The translations under genes and the position numbers were made by a program. 64,000 bases of DNA from JACNKJ01 sp964344565 (GTDB taxonomy: Bacteria > Krumholzibacteriota > Krumholzibacteriia > JACNKJ01), in the NCBI GenBank assembly GCA_964344565.1, contig CAYFNT010000019.1, positions 1 to 64,000 on the forward strand, read 5' to 3'. Each line of letters starts with the position of its first letter. Within the stretch, counting starts at the first letter, position 1. This document shows positions 17,332 to 26,678 of this stretch, piece after piece. The notes below the pieces were generated by a model. That model was not told the DNA's origin, did no database searches, and worked only from the letters and a program-made list of their open reading frames with translations.

Positions 17332-20310
17332 CTAGCTACGACCGTCTCGAAGCGGGGCGAGCTCCTCGGATTCCGACTTCCTGCCGCTACCCCAGCTGAG
17401 TATCATGTCGCGGATGGCCTCCTGCTGCACCGGCTTGCTCAGGTAGTCGTCCATGCCGGCTTCCAGACATTTCTCGCGATCCCCTCTTAGCGCATTGGCC
17501 GTCATGGCCACCACGGGTACTCTCGCCACCTCGCCGGCCATTTGCCGAATTCTCGAAGTGGCCTCGTAGCCGTCCATCACGGGCATCTGGCAATCCATGA
17601 AGACCATGTCGAAGCGCGCGTGCTCCAGGCGTTCCAGGGCCTCGCGACCGTTTCCGGCCACTTCGATCTGGCATCCCAGCTTTTCGAGCATGCAGGTGGC
17701 GAGCTTCTGGTTGATGGGATTGTCCTCCACCAGGAGGATGCGACGCCCCCTGACACTCGGCTTGGAGTCCGATTCCTCCTTCGCCGACTCAACCGTTTCG
17801 AAACCGAAGGCCGACAGGATTGCGACCTTGAGACGCTTCGGCGTGGGCGGAGGCGGCAGCACTTGGTCGGGTTCGAGAGCATTGGAGTTCTGGCGGTATT
17901 CGCGGCCCACATGGATCCAGGCCACCTTCTCGCGAATCTCTCTGAGCTGCAGGATCAGGTCGAGGTGCTCGGAGACAGAATCGCATCCGCAAGTCAACAC
18001 CACGTCGATATGCGCGCTCGTGTTTTCGAGGATGCCGCATAGTTCTTCGTACTCGAGCTTTCCGGACTCGATGGGGCGCATACCGAGAAGGGTCAGCTGG
18101 CGAGCGAGAACTCCGCGCTGCCGACTCCGGCCTCCCAGGATGAGCACCTTGCGATTCTTCAGGTTCTTGCGCCATGGCGCGACAATCCTATGGCCGGCTG
18201 CCGGAACCGGCAGATCGAGGAACAGGTCGAAGCGAGTGCCCTGGCCGAGTTCGCTGCTCATTTCGAGTCGGCCCTTCATCAGGTCCACGAGTTGACGGCT
18301 GATGGTCAATCCGAGCCCCGTGCCGCCGAAGCGGCGCGTGGTCGACGCGTCCGCCTGGGTGAACTTCTCGAAGATCTGTTGGCTCGTTTCCCTGGCGATG
18401 CCGATGCCCGTGTCCAACACTGAAAACTTGATGCCGGCCGAAGGGCCTGAGCCCTGCACCCTGGCGGATAGCTCGATGGATCCTTTCGAAGTGAACTTGA
18501 TCGCATTGGACAGCAGGTTCGAAAGTACCTGCCGGATTCTGACCGTGTCGCCCACCACTCGCTCGGGTAGATGGGGGTCGAGATCGAGGTGGAATTCGAG
18601 GCCCTTGTTCTGGGCCGACTGACCGAAGACGTCGGTGAGGGATTCCAGCTGATCGACGAGGTCGAATTCAAGCGGTTCGATGATGAGCTTTCCAGCCTCG
18701 ATCTTCGACAGATCCAGGATGTCATTGACGATGTTGAGCAGGATCTGCGCGGAGTCGCCTGCCGTTTTCGCGAAGTCCGCTTCGCGGTTTTCGAGCTTCG
18801 AATCCCTGAGCAATTGCAGCATGCCGATCACGCCGTTGAGCGGCGTGCGGATCTCATGGCTCATGTTCGCGAGGAACTCGCTCTTTGCCATGTTGGCGGC
18901 CTCGGCCTTGTCCGCGAGCTCCACCGCCTGCTTCCGGCTCTCTTCGAGTTGGGCCAGGTTTTCGCGGAGCAGTTCTTCCTGATTCTTTTGGGTGCTGATG
19001 TCCACGAAACTCTCGAGCAGGCAATCGCGGCCGTCGAGCACCACGGGAATCACCGTCTTGAGGATGGGCACTGGATCGCCCTCGGAATGCAGGACCACCT
19101 TCTCGGCGCTCTCCACGGTCTTGCCCAGATCCGTGATAGGGCAGCTTCCCTTCTCGGCGGGGCAGACGTAGTTGTGGCAGATCTGCCCCAGCACTTCGCT
19201 TCGGCTTCTGCCCATCAGGTCGCAGGCGGCTTCGTTCACCTCGATGATCTGGTGGGTTTCCGCGTCCATGATCATCACGGAGGCCTGCAGGTTCTGAAGG
19301 ATCGTCTCGATCTGCTTCTTGCTTCGCAGCAGTTTCCGTTCGGCTTCCTTCCTCTCAGAGATGTCTCGCATGGTTCCCTGGATCAGCGCCCGACCCTGAA
19401 TCTTGACCAGGGACATGCTGATTTCAGCCGTGAAGGAATCGTCCAAGCCCCGTTTCAGCGGCATCTCGAACTGGACCGAACCCTTGCTGAAGAGTTCCTC
19501 GTCCACCTTGGCCCGGACCTCTTTCATATCCACTCCCGGCGCCGGGGTGTCGAAGCAGGAAGTACCGATGAGTTCCTTCCTCTTGCGGCCGAGCATTTTC
19601 AAGAGGGATTGGTTCACGTCGATGATCGTGCCGTCGATCTCGTGCACGAAGACGCCGTCGCTGGACTGACGAAAGATGCTTCGGTAGCGCTGCTGGGCAT
19701 GCCTGACCAGTAGCAACATCTTGTCCTTGAAGGCTTCGAGCAGGTAGGTCAGGGCGGAAACGAGTCCGAGCAGACCATAGAGCGAGATGATGTTGATGAA
19801 ACGTTGCTCGTTCGGATCCAAGGCGGTCATCAGCTCGATGCCGCTTGCCGCCAAGGCCACGTAGGCCGAGAGGAATGCGAGCACGATTCCGGTCCAGGCG
19901 AGTCCCCAGTTTTTACCCGCCATTCCCGTGGCCGCCACGGGCAGGAGCAGGTACCAGAAGATCGCCGGCGACTGGACGCCGCCGAGGAAGAAGCTCATGG
20001 TGGTCAGCACCGTGAACAGGATCCCCGTGAGCATGTTGCCGATGAAGGAGCATGCCCCCCTTCTCCGGAAGTCGAGAAGGAACAGGGGGACGAGGGAGAT
20101 TCCCCCGAGAATGATGAGAGCCGGGATCGTGGCGCCGGCGAGGTGGTAGACGACGCTGTAGGGTGCGCCGAGCAGTGAGATCGTCATGGCGAAGGCCACG
20201 ATCAGACGAGCGCGTCGGAAGACGTTCTCGTCCTCCGCGCGAATGGCCTCCGGGATGAACCAATCGACCCAAAGCAGCGGCCTTACTCCAATGCTCTTGA
20301 AGCTCATCAT
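17332..20310 (-). CDS. Hybrid sensor histidine kinase with membrane sensor, PAS domains and receiver
   Basis: 992 residues. About five or six hydrophobic helices in residues 30-190, then a first PAS domain (RYRSIFRQSSDGVFVHEIDG) and a second (IMDAETHQIIEVNEAACDLMGRSR). The HisKA box is MSHEIRTPLNGV with phospho-His485, followed by HATPase motifs (NLLSNAIKFT, DTGIGI, GGTGLGL). Next comes a degenerate receiver-like segment from ~710, and a true receiver (ILLVEDNPINQK, phospho-Asp906 in FMDCQMPVMDGYE). No output domain or cognate regulator is adjacent, so the partner is unknown. A short dyad (ATTCAG-N5-CTGAAT, 20329-20345) lies just upstream. Confidence 0.93.
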   Translation of the reverse strand: MMSFKSIGVRPLLWVDWFIPEAIRAEDENVFRRARLIVAFAMTISLLGAPYSVVYHLAGATIPALIILGGISLVPLFLLDFRRRGACSFIGNMLTGILFTVLTTMSFFLGGVQSPAIFWYLLLPVAATGMAGKNWGLAWTGIVLAFLSAYVALAASGIELMTALDPNEQRFINIISLYGLLGLVSALTYLLEAFKDKMLLLVRHAQQRYRSIFRQSSDGVFVHEIDGTIIDVNQSLLKMLGRKRKELIGTSCFDTPAPGVDMKEVRAKVDEELFSKGSVQFEMPLKRGLDDSFTAEISMSLVKIQGRALIQGTMRDISERKEAERKLLRSKKQIETILQNLQASVMIMDAETHQIIEVNEAACDLMGRSRSEVLGQICHNYVCPAEKGSCPITDLGKTVESAEKVVLHSEGDPVPILKTVIPVVLDGRDCLLESFVDISTQKNQEELLRENLAQLEESRKQAVELADKAEAANMAKSEFLANMSHEIRTPLNGVIGMLQLLRDSKLENREADFAKTAGDSAQILLNIVNDILDLSKIEAGKLIIEPLEFDLVDQLESLTDVFGQSAQNKGLEFHLDLDPHLPERVVGDTVRIRQVLSNLLSNAIKFTSKGSIELSARVQGSGPSAGIKFSVLDTGIGIARETSQQIFEKFTQADASTTRRFGGTGLGLTISRQLVDLMKGRLEMSSELGQGTRFDLFLDLPVPAAGHRIVAPWRKNLKNRKVLILGGRSRQRGVLARQLTLLGMRPIESGKLEYEELCGILENTSAHIDVVLTCGCDSVSEHLDLILQLREIREKVAWIHVGREYRQNSNALEPDQVLPPPPTPKRLKVAILSAFGFETVESAKEESDSKPSVRGRRILLVEDNPINQKLATCMLEKLGCQIEVAGNGREALERLEHARFDMVFMDCQMPVMDGYEATSRIRQMAGEVARVPVVAMTANALRGDREKCLEAGMDDYLSKPVQQEAIRDMILSWGSGRKSESEELAPLRDGRS

Positions 20311-20328
20311 TCCATAGAGATCGGCACT

Positions 20329-20345
20329 ATTCAGGAGATCTGAAT
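20329..20345. promoter_or_regulatory. Short dyad upstream of the histidine kinase gene
   Basis: ATTCAG-N5-CTGAAT is a perfect 6-bp inverted repeat 18 nt before the start codon, inside a 177-bp AT-rich gap. A related arm pair (ATTCAGG-N9-CCTGAAT) occurs at 55093-55115 in the leader of the 2-oxoacid oxidoreductase operon. It could be an operator or chance. Confidence 0.3.
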
Positions 20346-20487
20346 CCGCTTCACTGGATTTATTACCAAGATTGTAAGTAATTGGATGCCAGATGTTTAG
20401 CTATCTTGCGGTAAGGAAACGCTGTTCCTCTTCCGGAGTCGGGTTGAACCTCGGATCCGAATGATTCACAGAGCGTCGGGAGGCAGC

Positions 20488-21609
20488 TTAGCTAAGATGT
20501 TTCTCGAAGAGATCTGACAGGCTGGAATCGAGGTGTTCCTCGCGCACCAGCCAACTCCATACGCCCGGCGCAGGCGGCATCTTCTCGGCGCCTTCCAGGT
20601 CGGGCGCTTCACCGGCTTCCATGCGGCTGAGAATCACCGAAGCGGTGGCCCAGCCGTCCTCCATCTCGTAGTTGCCGAAGGCGGCGCGCAGCTTGGCGAG
20701 CCTCTCGGCGAGATAGACGTCGTTGAGCAGCAGGAAGCGGAAGCGGCCGACCTCGAGGAGTTCTGGCACGGTTCTGCGGGGATCCTGCTTGGAGCGGATC
20801 TCCATGAGCACCTGCTTCTCGCGATGGGCCAAAGCCACGGGACGCATCTCGCCCTCGATCTCGCGATGATGAATCAGGGTACCCGGAGCGTCGCTGAAGG
20901 TGTTCTTCGCGCGAATGGGCGTCTGGGTGGCCAGGCTCGCCTTCACCGCCCTCGGGTGGATGACCTTGCTGCCCTCCTCGGCCATGGCGAGAATCTGCGC
21001 GACGCCGATCTCGTCCATGAAGGCCGCCTCGGGCACGCGGCGCGGATCGGCGCAGGCGATGCCGTCAACGTCCGAGTAGATTTCGACCACCGAAGCCTCC
21101 AGCGCCGCGCCCAGGGCCACTGCGCTGGTGTCGCTGCCGCCGCGGCCTAGGGTGCGGATTTCGCCGTCGGCGTCGGCCCCCTGAAATCCCGCCACCACGG
21201 CGATCTTCCTTTGCATGAGGGCCCGCCTCAGCAGAGAGGGGTCCACGTCGAGAATCTCCGCCTCGCCGGCCCGATCATCGGTGAGTACGCCTGCCTGCGG
21301 TCCCGTGAAAGCCTGGGCGGGCATCTTGCTCTTGCTGAGCAGGTGCGCGAAGAAGGAGGCCGAGATGGTCTCGCCGCAGCTCATCATGAGATCGAGCTCC
21401 CGCGGGGGGACAGGTTCGCCGACCCCCCGCAAGAGTCCGATGAGAGTGTCGGTGGCGTAGGGTTCGCCATGGCGGCCCATGGCGCTGACCACCACGACGA
21501 TGCGCTTGCCCGCCTTGTGATGGCGACGGACCTGCGCCAGGGCGGCGGCGCGGGACTCGTCGTCCCGCACACTTGTGCCGCCGAACTTCATGACCACCAA
21601 CTCAGGCAA
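20488..21609 (-). CDS. lysC: Aspartate kinase with an atypical C-terminal region
   Basis: 373 residues. Kinase signatures: VMKFGGTSV at the N terminus, DLMMSCGETISA, GRGGSDTSAVALGAALEA and EIYSDVDGIACADPR. The kinase core ends near residue 265. The remaining ~110 residues do not show the usual pair of ACT repeats and are shorter than in feedback-regulated aspartokinases. First step of the aspartate-family pathway (Asp to aspartyl-phosphate). It is last in the Lrp-hom-asd-lysC operon and overlaps asd by 8 nt. Confidence 0.92.
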   Translation of the reverse strand: MPELVVMKFGGTSVRDDESRAAALAQVRRHHKAGKRIVVVVSAMGRHGEPYATDTLIGLLRGVGEPVPPRELDLMMSCGETISASFFAHLLSKSKMPAQAFTGPQAGVLTDDRAGEAEILDVDPSLLRRALMQRKIAVVAGFQGADADGEIRTLGRGGSDTSAVALGAALEASVVEIYSDVDGIACADPRRVPEAAFMDEIGVAQILAMAEEGSKVIHPRAVKASLATQTPIRAKNTFSDAPGTLIHHREIEGEMRPVALAHREKQVLMEIRSKQDPRRTVPELLEVGRFRFLLLNDVYLAERLAKLRAAFGNYEMEDGWATASVILSRMEAGEAPDLEGAEKMPPAPGVWSWLVREEHLDSSLSDLFEKHLS

Positions 21610-22627
21610 CGGGCACCTTCACCAGCTTGCGCGCGATGAGTTCGCCGGCGATCTGAACGGTGTTGAGCGCGGCTCCCTTGAGCAGGTTGTCGCTCACGCA
21701 CCACATGTTCATGCAGTTCTCGATGCTCTCGTCGCGGCGCAGGCGCCCCACGTAGACCGGATCCTTCCCGCTGGCGTTGATGGCGAGCGGGTAGACGTTG
21801 TTCGCGGGATCGTCCTCGATCTCGATGCCGGGAGCCTTCGCCAGCAGATCGCGTACCTCGTCGATGTCGAAGGGCTTCTCGGTCTCGATGTTCAGACTTT
21901 CGCTGTGGCCGTTCACCACGGGCATGCGCACGGTGGTGGTGGTCACGCCGATGTTCGGATCCAGAATCTTGTGCGTCTCGTTGATCATCTTCATCTCTTC
22001 CTTCGTGTAGCCGTTGGGCTCGAACACGTCGATGTGGGGAAGAGCGTTGAAGGCGATCTGGTGGGGATAGACTTCGGCCTTCATGTCGCGGCCCTCGGCG
22101 AAGGCGCGGGTCTGCTCGTGGAGTTCGTCCACGGCGGCCTGTCCCGATCCGCTGACGGCCTGGTAGGTGCTCGCCACCACGCGCTTGATCTTGTAGGCGT
22201 CGTGGATGGGCTTGAGCACCACGAGCATCTGGATGGTCGAGCAGTTCGGATTGGCGATGATGCCGCGATGATTCTCGAGGGCTTCCGGATTCACCTCGGG
22301 CACGACCAGGGGATCCTCGTCGCTGCCCCGGAAGGCGGTGCTGTTGTCGACGCAGACGCAGCCGCGCCTCACGGCCTCCGGCGCGAGGGCCTGGGCCGCC
22401 GCTTCGCCGGCGCTGAAGAGGGCGATATCCACGCCCTCGAAGGCCCCGGGCTCGGCCGCGACCACGGTGATCCGCTGGCCCTTCCATTCGACGGTCTGAC
22501 CGGCGTTCTCGGGCACGTCCATGAGTACCAGCTTTTCGATGGGAAGGTCGCTGCGCTCAAGGGTGCTCCGCATCTCGGTGCCCACGTTGCCCAGGGCTCC
22601 GACGACGGCGATGGTGTAGCTGCTCAC
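21602..22627 (-). CDS. asd: Aspartate-semialdehyde dehydrogenase
   Basis: 341 residues, normal length. NADP-binding start IAVVGALGNVGTEM, catalytic Cys in IANPNCSTIQM, substrate-site AVSGSGQAAVDEL, and VRMPVVNGHSESL. It reduces aspartyl-phosphate to aspartate semialdehyde, the branch point to lysine and homoserine. It overlaps hom by 4 nt (ATGA) and lysC by 8 nt, so the three genes are translationally coupled. Confidence 0.95.
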   Translation of the reverse strand: MSSYTIAVVGALGNVGTEMRSTLERSDLPIEKLVLMDVPENAGQTVEWKGQRITVVAAEPGAFEGVDIALFSAGEAAAQALAPEAVRRGCVCVDNSTAFRGSDEDPLVVPEVNPEALENHRGIIANPNCSTIQMLVVLKPIHDAYKIKRVVASTYQAVSGSGQAAVDELHEQTRAFAEGRDMKAEVYPHQIAFNALPHIDVFEPNGYTKEEMKMINETHKILDPNIGVTTTTVRMPVVNGHSESLNIETEKPFDIDEVRDLLAKAPGIEIEDDPANNVYPLAINASGKDPVYVGRLRRDESIENCMNMWCVSDNLLKGAALNTVQIAGELIARKLVKVPVA

Positions 22628-23655
22628 GAGCGGCTCCTTTCGATGGCGAGTAGATCGGTGAGGATGGAGTAGCCGGTTTCGATGCGGCCGGCTCCCGGGC
22701 CGACCACGGTGACCTTGCCGAGCAGGTCGGTGTCGAAGGTGACGGCGTTGGTGGGACCCATGACGCCGGCCAGGGGGTCTTCGAGGGGAAGCATGACGGG
22801 CTTCACCGAAGCGTCCACGCCGCCGTCCTTCTTCCGCTTCACCGTGCCGATGAGCTTCCAGCGCTTGCCGCCCTTCTTGGCCATCTCGATGTCGGCCGGC
22901 TTCAGGCGGGTGATGCCGCGGCGCTTAACGTCGGCGGGCGTGATCTTGGCGTCCATGAACATGTTCGCGAGGATGGTCACCTTGCCCGCGGCGTCGATGC
23001 CTTCCACGTCGCCGGTGGGATCGGCCTCGGCGTAGCCGAGTTCCTGGGCCTTGGCCAACACCGCGTCGTAGGTCATGCCCTTTTCCATCTCGCTGAGCAT
23101 GTAGTTGGTGGTGCCGTTGAGAATGCCCGAGATGGAGCTGAACTCGTTACCGGCCAGATCATTCATGCCGAGATTCAGTACGGGGGTGCCGCTCATGACG
23201 GTGCCCTCGATGAAGAAATGGGCCTTGTTCTTCTTGGCCAGACGGCTCAGCGCGGGATAGGCCAGCGCCGCCGGACCCTTGTTGCTCGTGACCACGCTCT
23301 TGCCCAGCTTCAGGGCCTCGCGGCAGTGCCCTATGGCGGGCTGCCCGGTGGCCAGATCGGTGTAGGCCAGTTCGACGACCACGTCGGCCTTGCTCTTCTG
23401 GATGGTGGTCATGGCGTCCCAGCCGTGCTTGCCGCCCTTGTAGGCGTCGAGGCTGCCCCTCTTGCGCACCGCGTCCAGAGCGCGTTTCAGGTCGATGCCC
23501 TTGGGGTCGTAGATCGATCCCAGCTTGAAATCGCTGATGGCGACCACCGCGAATTCGTACTTCTGCTTGCGCTTCAAGCTGGCCTTCTTCGTTCGGAGGA
23601 TTTCCGCGAGACCCTGTCCCACGTTCCCGAAGCCGATGAGGGCGATCTTCTGCAT
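22624..23655 (-). CDS. hom: Homoserine dehydrogenase (no ACT domain)
   Basis: 343 residues. Rossmann start KIALIGFGNVGQGL, then GKSVVTSNKGPAAL and the signature GILNGTTNYMLSEME, with GYAEADPTGDVEGIDAAGK. It reduces aspartate semialdehyde to homoserine. The usual C-terminal ACT domain is absent, so threonine feedback through it is not expected. Control may instead come from the Lrp-type regulator encoded 19 nt upstream in the same operon (inference). Confidence 0.95.
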   Translation of the reverse strand: MQKIALIGFGNVGQGLAEILRTKKASLKRKQKYEFAVVAISDFKLGSIYDPKGIDLKRALDAVRKRGSLDAYKGGKHGWDAMTTIQKSKADVVVELAYTDLATGQPAIGHCREALKLGKSVVTSNKGPAALAYPALSRLAKKNKAHFFIEGTVMSGTPVLNLGMNDLAGNEFSSISGILNGTTNYMLSEMEKGMTYDAVLAKAQELGYAEADPTGDVEGIDAAGKVTILANMFMDAKITPADVKRRGITRLKPADIEMAKKGGKRWKLIGTVKRKKDGGVDASVKPVMLPLEDPLAGVMGPTNAVTFDTDLLGKVTVVGPGAGRIETGYSILTDLLAIERSRS

Positions 23656-23674
23656 CCCTAACCTCCTGGGACGG

Positions 23675-24157
23675 CTAGCAGCCGTCAGGTAGCAGCGGCA
23701 GGCTGCCGCCGCGCTTGAGTTTCGAAAGCACGAAGGAGCTCTTCACCTTGTTGACTCCCTCGATGCGGGTGAGCTTGTCGAGCAGGAACGATTCGTAGGC
23801 GCCGATGTCCGGCAACACGACTTTCAGAAGGTAGTCGTCCTCGCCGGTCAGGTGATGCGCCTCGATGACTTCCGGCATGTCCATGATGGTCTGTTGGAAA
23901 TTGTCGATGGCCTCCGCGTTGTGGAAGGAGAGCGTCACGCTCACGAAGACCGTGGCCTTCATGCCGAGCATGTCCTCTTCCACCTGGGCCGTGTATCCCC
24001 GGATGACTCCGCGTTCCTCCAGCTTGCGCACGCGCTCTAGCACCGAGGGCGGGCTGAGACCCACGCGCTCGGCGAGCCGTGCGTTGGGCAGGCGGCCCTC
24101 CTTTTGAAGGATGCAGAGGATCTTCCGGTCCGTTTCGTCGATCTTGAGAGGCTTCAT
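23675..24157 (-). CDS. Lrp/AsnC family transcriptional regulator
   Basis: 160 residues. N-terminal helix-turn-helix (DETDRKILCILQKEGRLPNARLAERVGLSPPSVLERVRKLEERGVI) and a C-terminal RAM ligand-binding domain (VIEAHHLTGEDDYLLKVVLPD). First gene of the operon with hom, asd and lysC, so it probably senses an amino acid (threonine, methionine or lysine are natural candidates) and controls the operon and itself. That link is inferred from position. Confidence 0.92.
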   Translation of the reverse strand: MKPLKIDETDRKILCILQKEGRLPNARLAERVGLSPPSVLERVRKLEERGVIRGYTAQVEEDMLGMKATVFVSVTLSFHNAEAIDNFQQTIMDMPEVIEAHHLTGEDDYLLKVVLPDIGAYESFLLDKLTRIEGVNKVKSSFVLSKLKRGGSLPLLPDGC

Positions 24158-24163
24158 GGGCTT

Positions 24164-24191
24164 ATGATAGGGAAAAGGCCGCCGAAATCAA
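24164..24191 (-). promoter_or_regulatory. Probable promoter of the lrp-hom-asd-lysC operon
   Basis: On the minus strand TTGATT (24186-24191) and TATCAT (24164-24169) have a 16-nt spacer. The -10 box is only 6 nt from the ATG at 24157, implying a leaderless or very short-leader transcript, so it is tentative. Confidence 0.35.
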
Positions 24192-24245
24192 TCATCATAT
24201 GGTATAGCGCAGGGAAGTCCTAACTATTGGAAGGAAACCGACGAC

Positions 24246-24797
24246 TCAACCCGAATTCAGGGCGGCCAAGTGAGCTTCCGCGGCCAGGAGATCGGCCTCC
24301 GCGAAATAGACGAATCTAACTTCTTCGATTTCAAGGGGATGGGCCTCGCAGAATGCGCGGACCGCGCTCAGGGAGATGGGGCAGGCCAGATCGAAGGGGA
24401 AGCCGTAGACCCCCGTGCTGATGGCCGGAAAGGCGATGGAGCCGAACTCCGCAGCCGCGGCCAGTTCAAGACAGTTGCGATAACAGGCCGCGAGGATCTC
24501 TTCCTCGTTTCTCGCGCCGCCTCCCCAGACCGGGCCCACCGTGTGAATCACCGCTCCGGCCGCCAGCCTTCCCGCCCTGGTCCTGACCGCTTTGCCCGGC
24601 GCTAGTTCCGTGCCCTCGGGCACCACGCGCCTGCAGTCCTCGAGGATCTCCCGGCCGCCCGCGGCATGGATGGCCCCGTCCACGCCGCCGCCTCCCCGCA
24701 TGCGCGAGTTGGCGGCGTTCACGATGGCGGCGACCTTTTCCTTGGTGATGTCGCCGGCCTTCAGGACGAGAAGGGTCTCGCCGAAACGGGCTTTCAT
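24246..24797 (-). CDS. Macrodomain protein, O-acetyl-ADP-ribose deacetylase-like
   Basis: 183 residues forming a single macrodomain of the YmdB/MacroD type. ADP-ribose-binding motifs: IVNAANSRMRGGGGVDGAIHAAGG, the GxVWGGGARNEEEIL stretch, and FPAISTGVYGFP. Known activities are hydrolysis of O-acetyl-ADP-ribose and of mono-ADP-ribosyl esters. The gene is preceded directly by a heptanucleotide tandem repeat (24799-24875) that would form its whole leader. Neighbours give no hint of a partner. Confidence 0.93.
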   Translation of the reverse strand: MKARFGETLLVLKAGDITKEKVAAIVNAANSRMRGGGGVDGAIHAAGGREILEDCRRVVPEGTELAPGKAVRTRAGRLAAGAVIHTVGPVWGGGARNEEEILAACYRNCLELAAAAEFGSIAFPAISTGVYGFPFDLACPISLSAVRAFCEAHPLEIEEVRFVYFAEADLLAAEAHLAALNSG

Positions 24798-24798
24798 G

Positions 24799-24875
24799 AG
24801 TCGCCAGTCTCCAGTCGCCAGTCGCCAGTCTCCAGTCGCCAGTCTCCAGTCGCCAGTCTCCAGTCGCGAGTCGCC
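24799..24875. repeat. Heptanucleotide tandem repeat, 11 units (AGTCGCC/AGTCTCC)
   Basis: Eleven contiguous 7-bp units, 24799-24875, alternating mainly between AGTCGCC and AGTCTCC, with one AGTCGCG. On the minus strand the units read GGCGACT or GGAGACT and end 1 nt before the ATG of the macrodomain gene. The other end stops 2 nt short of the TAA of the FlgD-tailed gene. The GGAG in several units resembles a Shine-Dalgarno core. Confidence 0.9.
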
Positions 24876-24877
24876 GG

Positions 24878-26635
24878 TTACTTCAGTTTCACGACCCTGC
24901 CCGACTCCACGCCCTTGGAAGTCTCGAGGCGATAGAGGTAGAGGCCCGCGGGCAGATCGCGGCCCTTCCAGACCAGTCGATGCTCGCCCGCCCCGCGTCG
25001 TCCCGCTTCCACGGTGTCCACGCGGCGTCCGGTGACGTCGAAGATGTCCAGTCGCAGGTTCTCTTCGGCGGACAGGTTGAAGCGGAACTCGGTTTCGGTC
25101 ACGAAGGGATTGGCCGAAACACGGAAGCCGCCGAGGGTGCTCTCGGGCAGGTCCGTGCTCTCGTTCACATAGAGTTCGTAGTAGAAGCTGTCGTTGGCGC
25201 TGTTCTCGTCACCGGGCAGGACGGTCCATGCTTCCATGTGGTACCAACCCGCATACTCGATCACGGTCTCCGCGACGATCACCGTGTCGACCCGAGCGAA
25301 ATCGATGTCGATCATCGTCATGCCGTTGCCCATGCCGCCGCCCGCGAAGTGCAATTCCACGCCGACGGCGTCCTGCACGCCATAGTTCGAGGCGAGCACC
25401 TTCCAGCGCAGGGTGTCGCCGATGACCCACATCTGATCGGCGCTTTCTCTCGGTTCGTGAAACCCCAGCACGCCCACGTCCAGGCCCGGCGGTTCGGTCG
25501 AGCCTGGTGCGCGCATCATGCGGTCGACGCCGAACTTGCAGAGGTAGCATGTGACCCAGCTCATGTCCTCGGTGACGGGATCGGTGCTCTCGGCCACGAT
25601 GCCGCCGTCGTCGTCGGTGTCGTAGGACAGCAGGGCGTCGGTGATGAGGGCCCCGAAGAAGGCATGGTTCGGGTTTCCCTCCACGTCGGAGACCGCGAAC
25701 TGCGCGTTGGCGTAGGCCACGTTCCAGGCGCTGTCCCAGTCGTAGCCGGGCACGCTGTACCAGTCCTGCCAGGTCTGTAGATCATTTCCGTAAGCCGAGA
25801 GCCACTGGCGTCCATAGATGGGTTGATCGTCGAAGACGGTTTCACAGACACCCCAGAGCGCCGTACCGCTACTCATGGCCCAGTACTCGAGATTCAACCG
25901 GTTCGGCGGGTCCACGTTGAGATAGTCATGCACGTCCCAACCTTGGGCCAAGGCTTGGACCTGCATGGTCGGATCGGCCAGGGCCGTGGCGTATTGGCTC
26001 AGGTTGCCTGCGCACCATCCCTTGACGAAGAGATCCAGGCGCTGTTGCCAGACCGTGCCGTCCCAGATGTTCAGGGGGTTGTCCATGATGTACTGGGCGC
26101 AGGTCTCGGCGTACCAGTCATAGCTGTCGTCGCCCGTGGCATCCTTGTATTTGAGCACCGCCGTGAGTCCCCAGGCGCAGTTGTGGGCGCGGTAGTAGTT
26201 GTCGCCGGCCGAGCCCTCCTCTTCCCATGCGGGGAAGTTGGTGCAGTAGACCCAGGCCGCGTCGATGTTGTCGTCGTAGGTGTCTCGGCCGCTGAACTCA
26301 CGGTAGCGCGACCAGCACCATATGGCCTCCAGCGTGTTGTCGGTCTGGATGACGTCGCCGAGATAGCCGTCCTCCGCCTCGATCATGCCGCCGTAGTCGG
26401 TGGAGTCGGGATCGAGCAATTGCCAGGCGGCCAGGAACTCGACGATCTGGTCGAACTCGCGAACGTAGTTGAAGGGACCCAGGGGCGGAGGCATGTCGCG
26501 TTCGCCCTGGGGACCGCCCATGATCCAGGCGTCCCAGTCTGCGAAGGGATCGGTGTTTGGGTCCGGTGCGGGGGATTGGGCGAGTGCCGGAAGGGCGAAG
26601 AGGGCAAGGCAGATTGCGAGCAGTACTCGACGCAT
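24878..26635 (-). CDS. Secreted alpha-helical (toroid-like) protein with FlgD-like C-terminal sorting domain
   Basis: 585 residues from the ATG at 26635, chosen for AAGGAGG upstream and the clean signal peptide (RRVLLAICLALFALPALAQ). Residues to ~390 are Trp/Tyr/Asp-rich and helical, with repeated ALWGVC/AIWCWSRY-type helices. This suggests an (alpha/alpha)6 toroid as in glycoside hydrolases or lyases, but I cannot name a family or active site. About 410-500 is a beta-sandwich linker domain. The end is a FlgD-like module (SANPFVTETEFRFNLS, IFDVTGRRV, AGLYLYRL). Probable surface enzyme acting on polysaccharide (inference). Confidence 0.82.
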   Translation of the reverse strand: MRRVLLAICLALFALPALAQSPAPDPNTDPFADWDAWIMGGPQGERDMPPPLGPFNYVREFDQIVEFLAAWQLLDPDSTDYGGMIEAEDGYLGDVIQTDNTLEAIWCWSRYREFSGRDTYDDNIDAAWVYCTNFPAWEEEGSAGDNYYRAHNCAWGLTAVLKYKDATGDDSYDWYAETCAQYIMDNPLNIWDGTVWQQRLDLFVKGWCAGNLSQYATALADPTMQVQALAQGWDVHDYLNVDPPNRLNLEYWAMSSGTALWGVCETVFDDQPIYGRQWLSAYGNDLQTWQDWYSVPGYDWDSAWNVAYANAQFAVSDVEGNPNHAFFGALITDALLSYDTDDDGGIVAESTDPVTEDMSWVTCYLCKFGVDRMMRAPGSTEPPGLDVGVLGFHEPRESADQMWVIGDTLRWKVLASNYGVQDAVGVELHFAGGGMGNGMTMIDIDFARVDTVIVAETVIEYAGWYHMEAWTVLPGDENSANDSFYYELYVNESTDLPESTLGGFRVSANPFVTETEFRFNLSAEENLRLDIFDVTGRRVDTVEAGRRGAGEHRLVWKGRDLPAGLYLYRLETSKGVESGRVVKLK

Positions 26636-26678
26636 GGCAGGGCCTCCTTGGAGGAGGCAATTGTAGCACAAAGCGATC

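Noticed and set aside
24799..24875. CRISPR array
   Set aside because: The period is 7 bp with no spacers and no cas genes; it is a simple tandem repeat.
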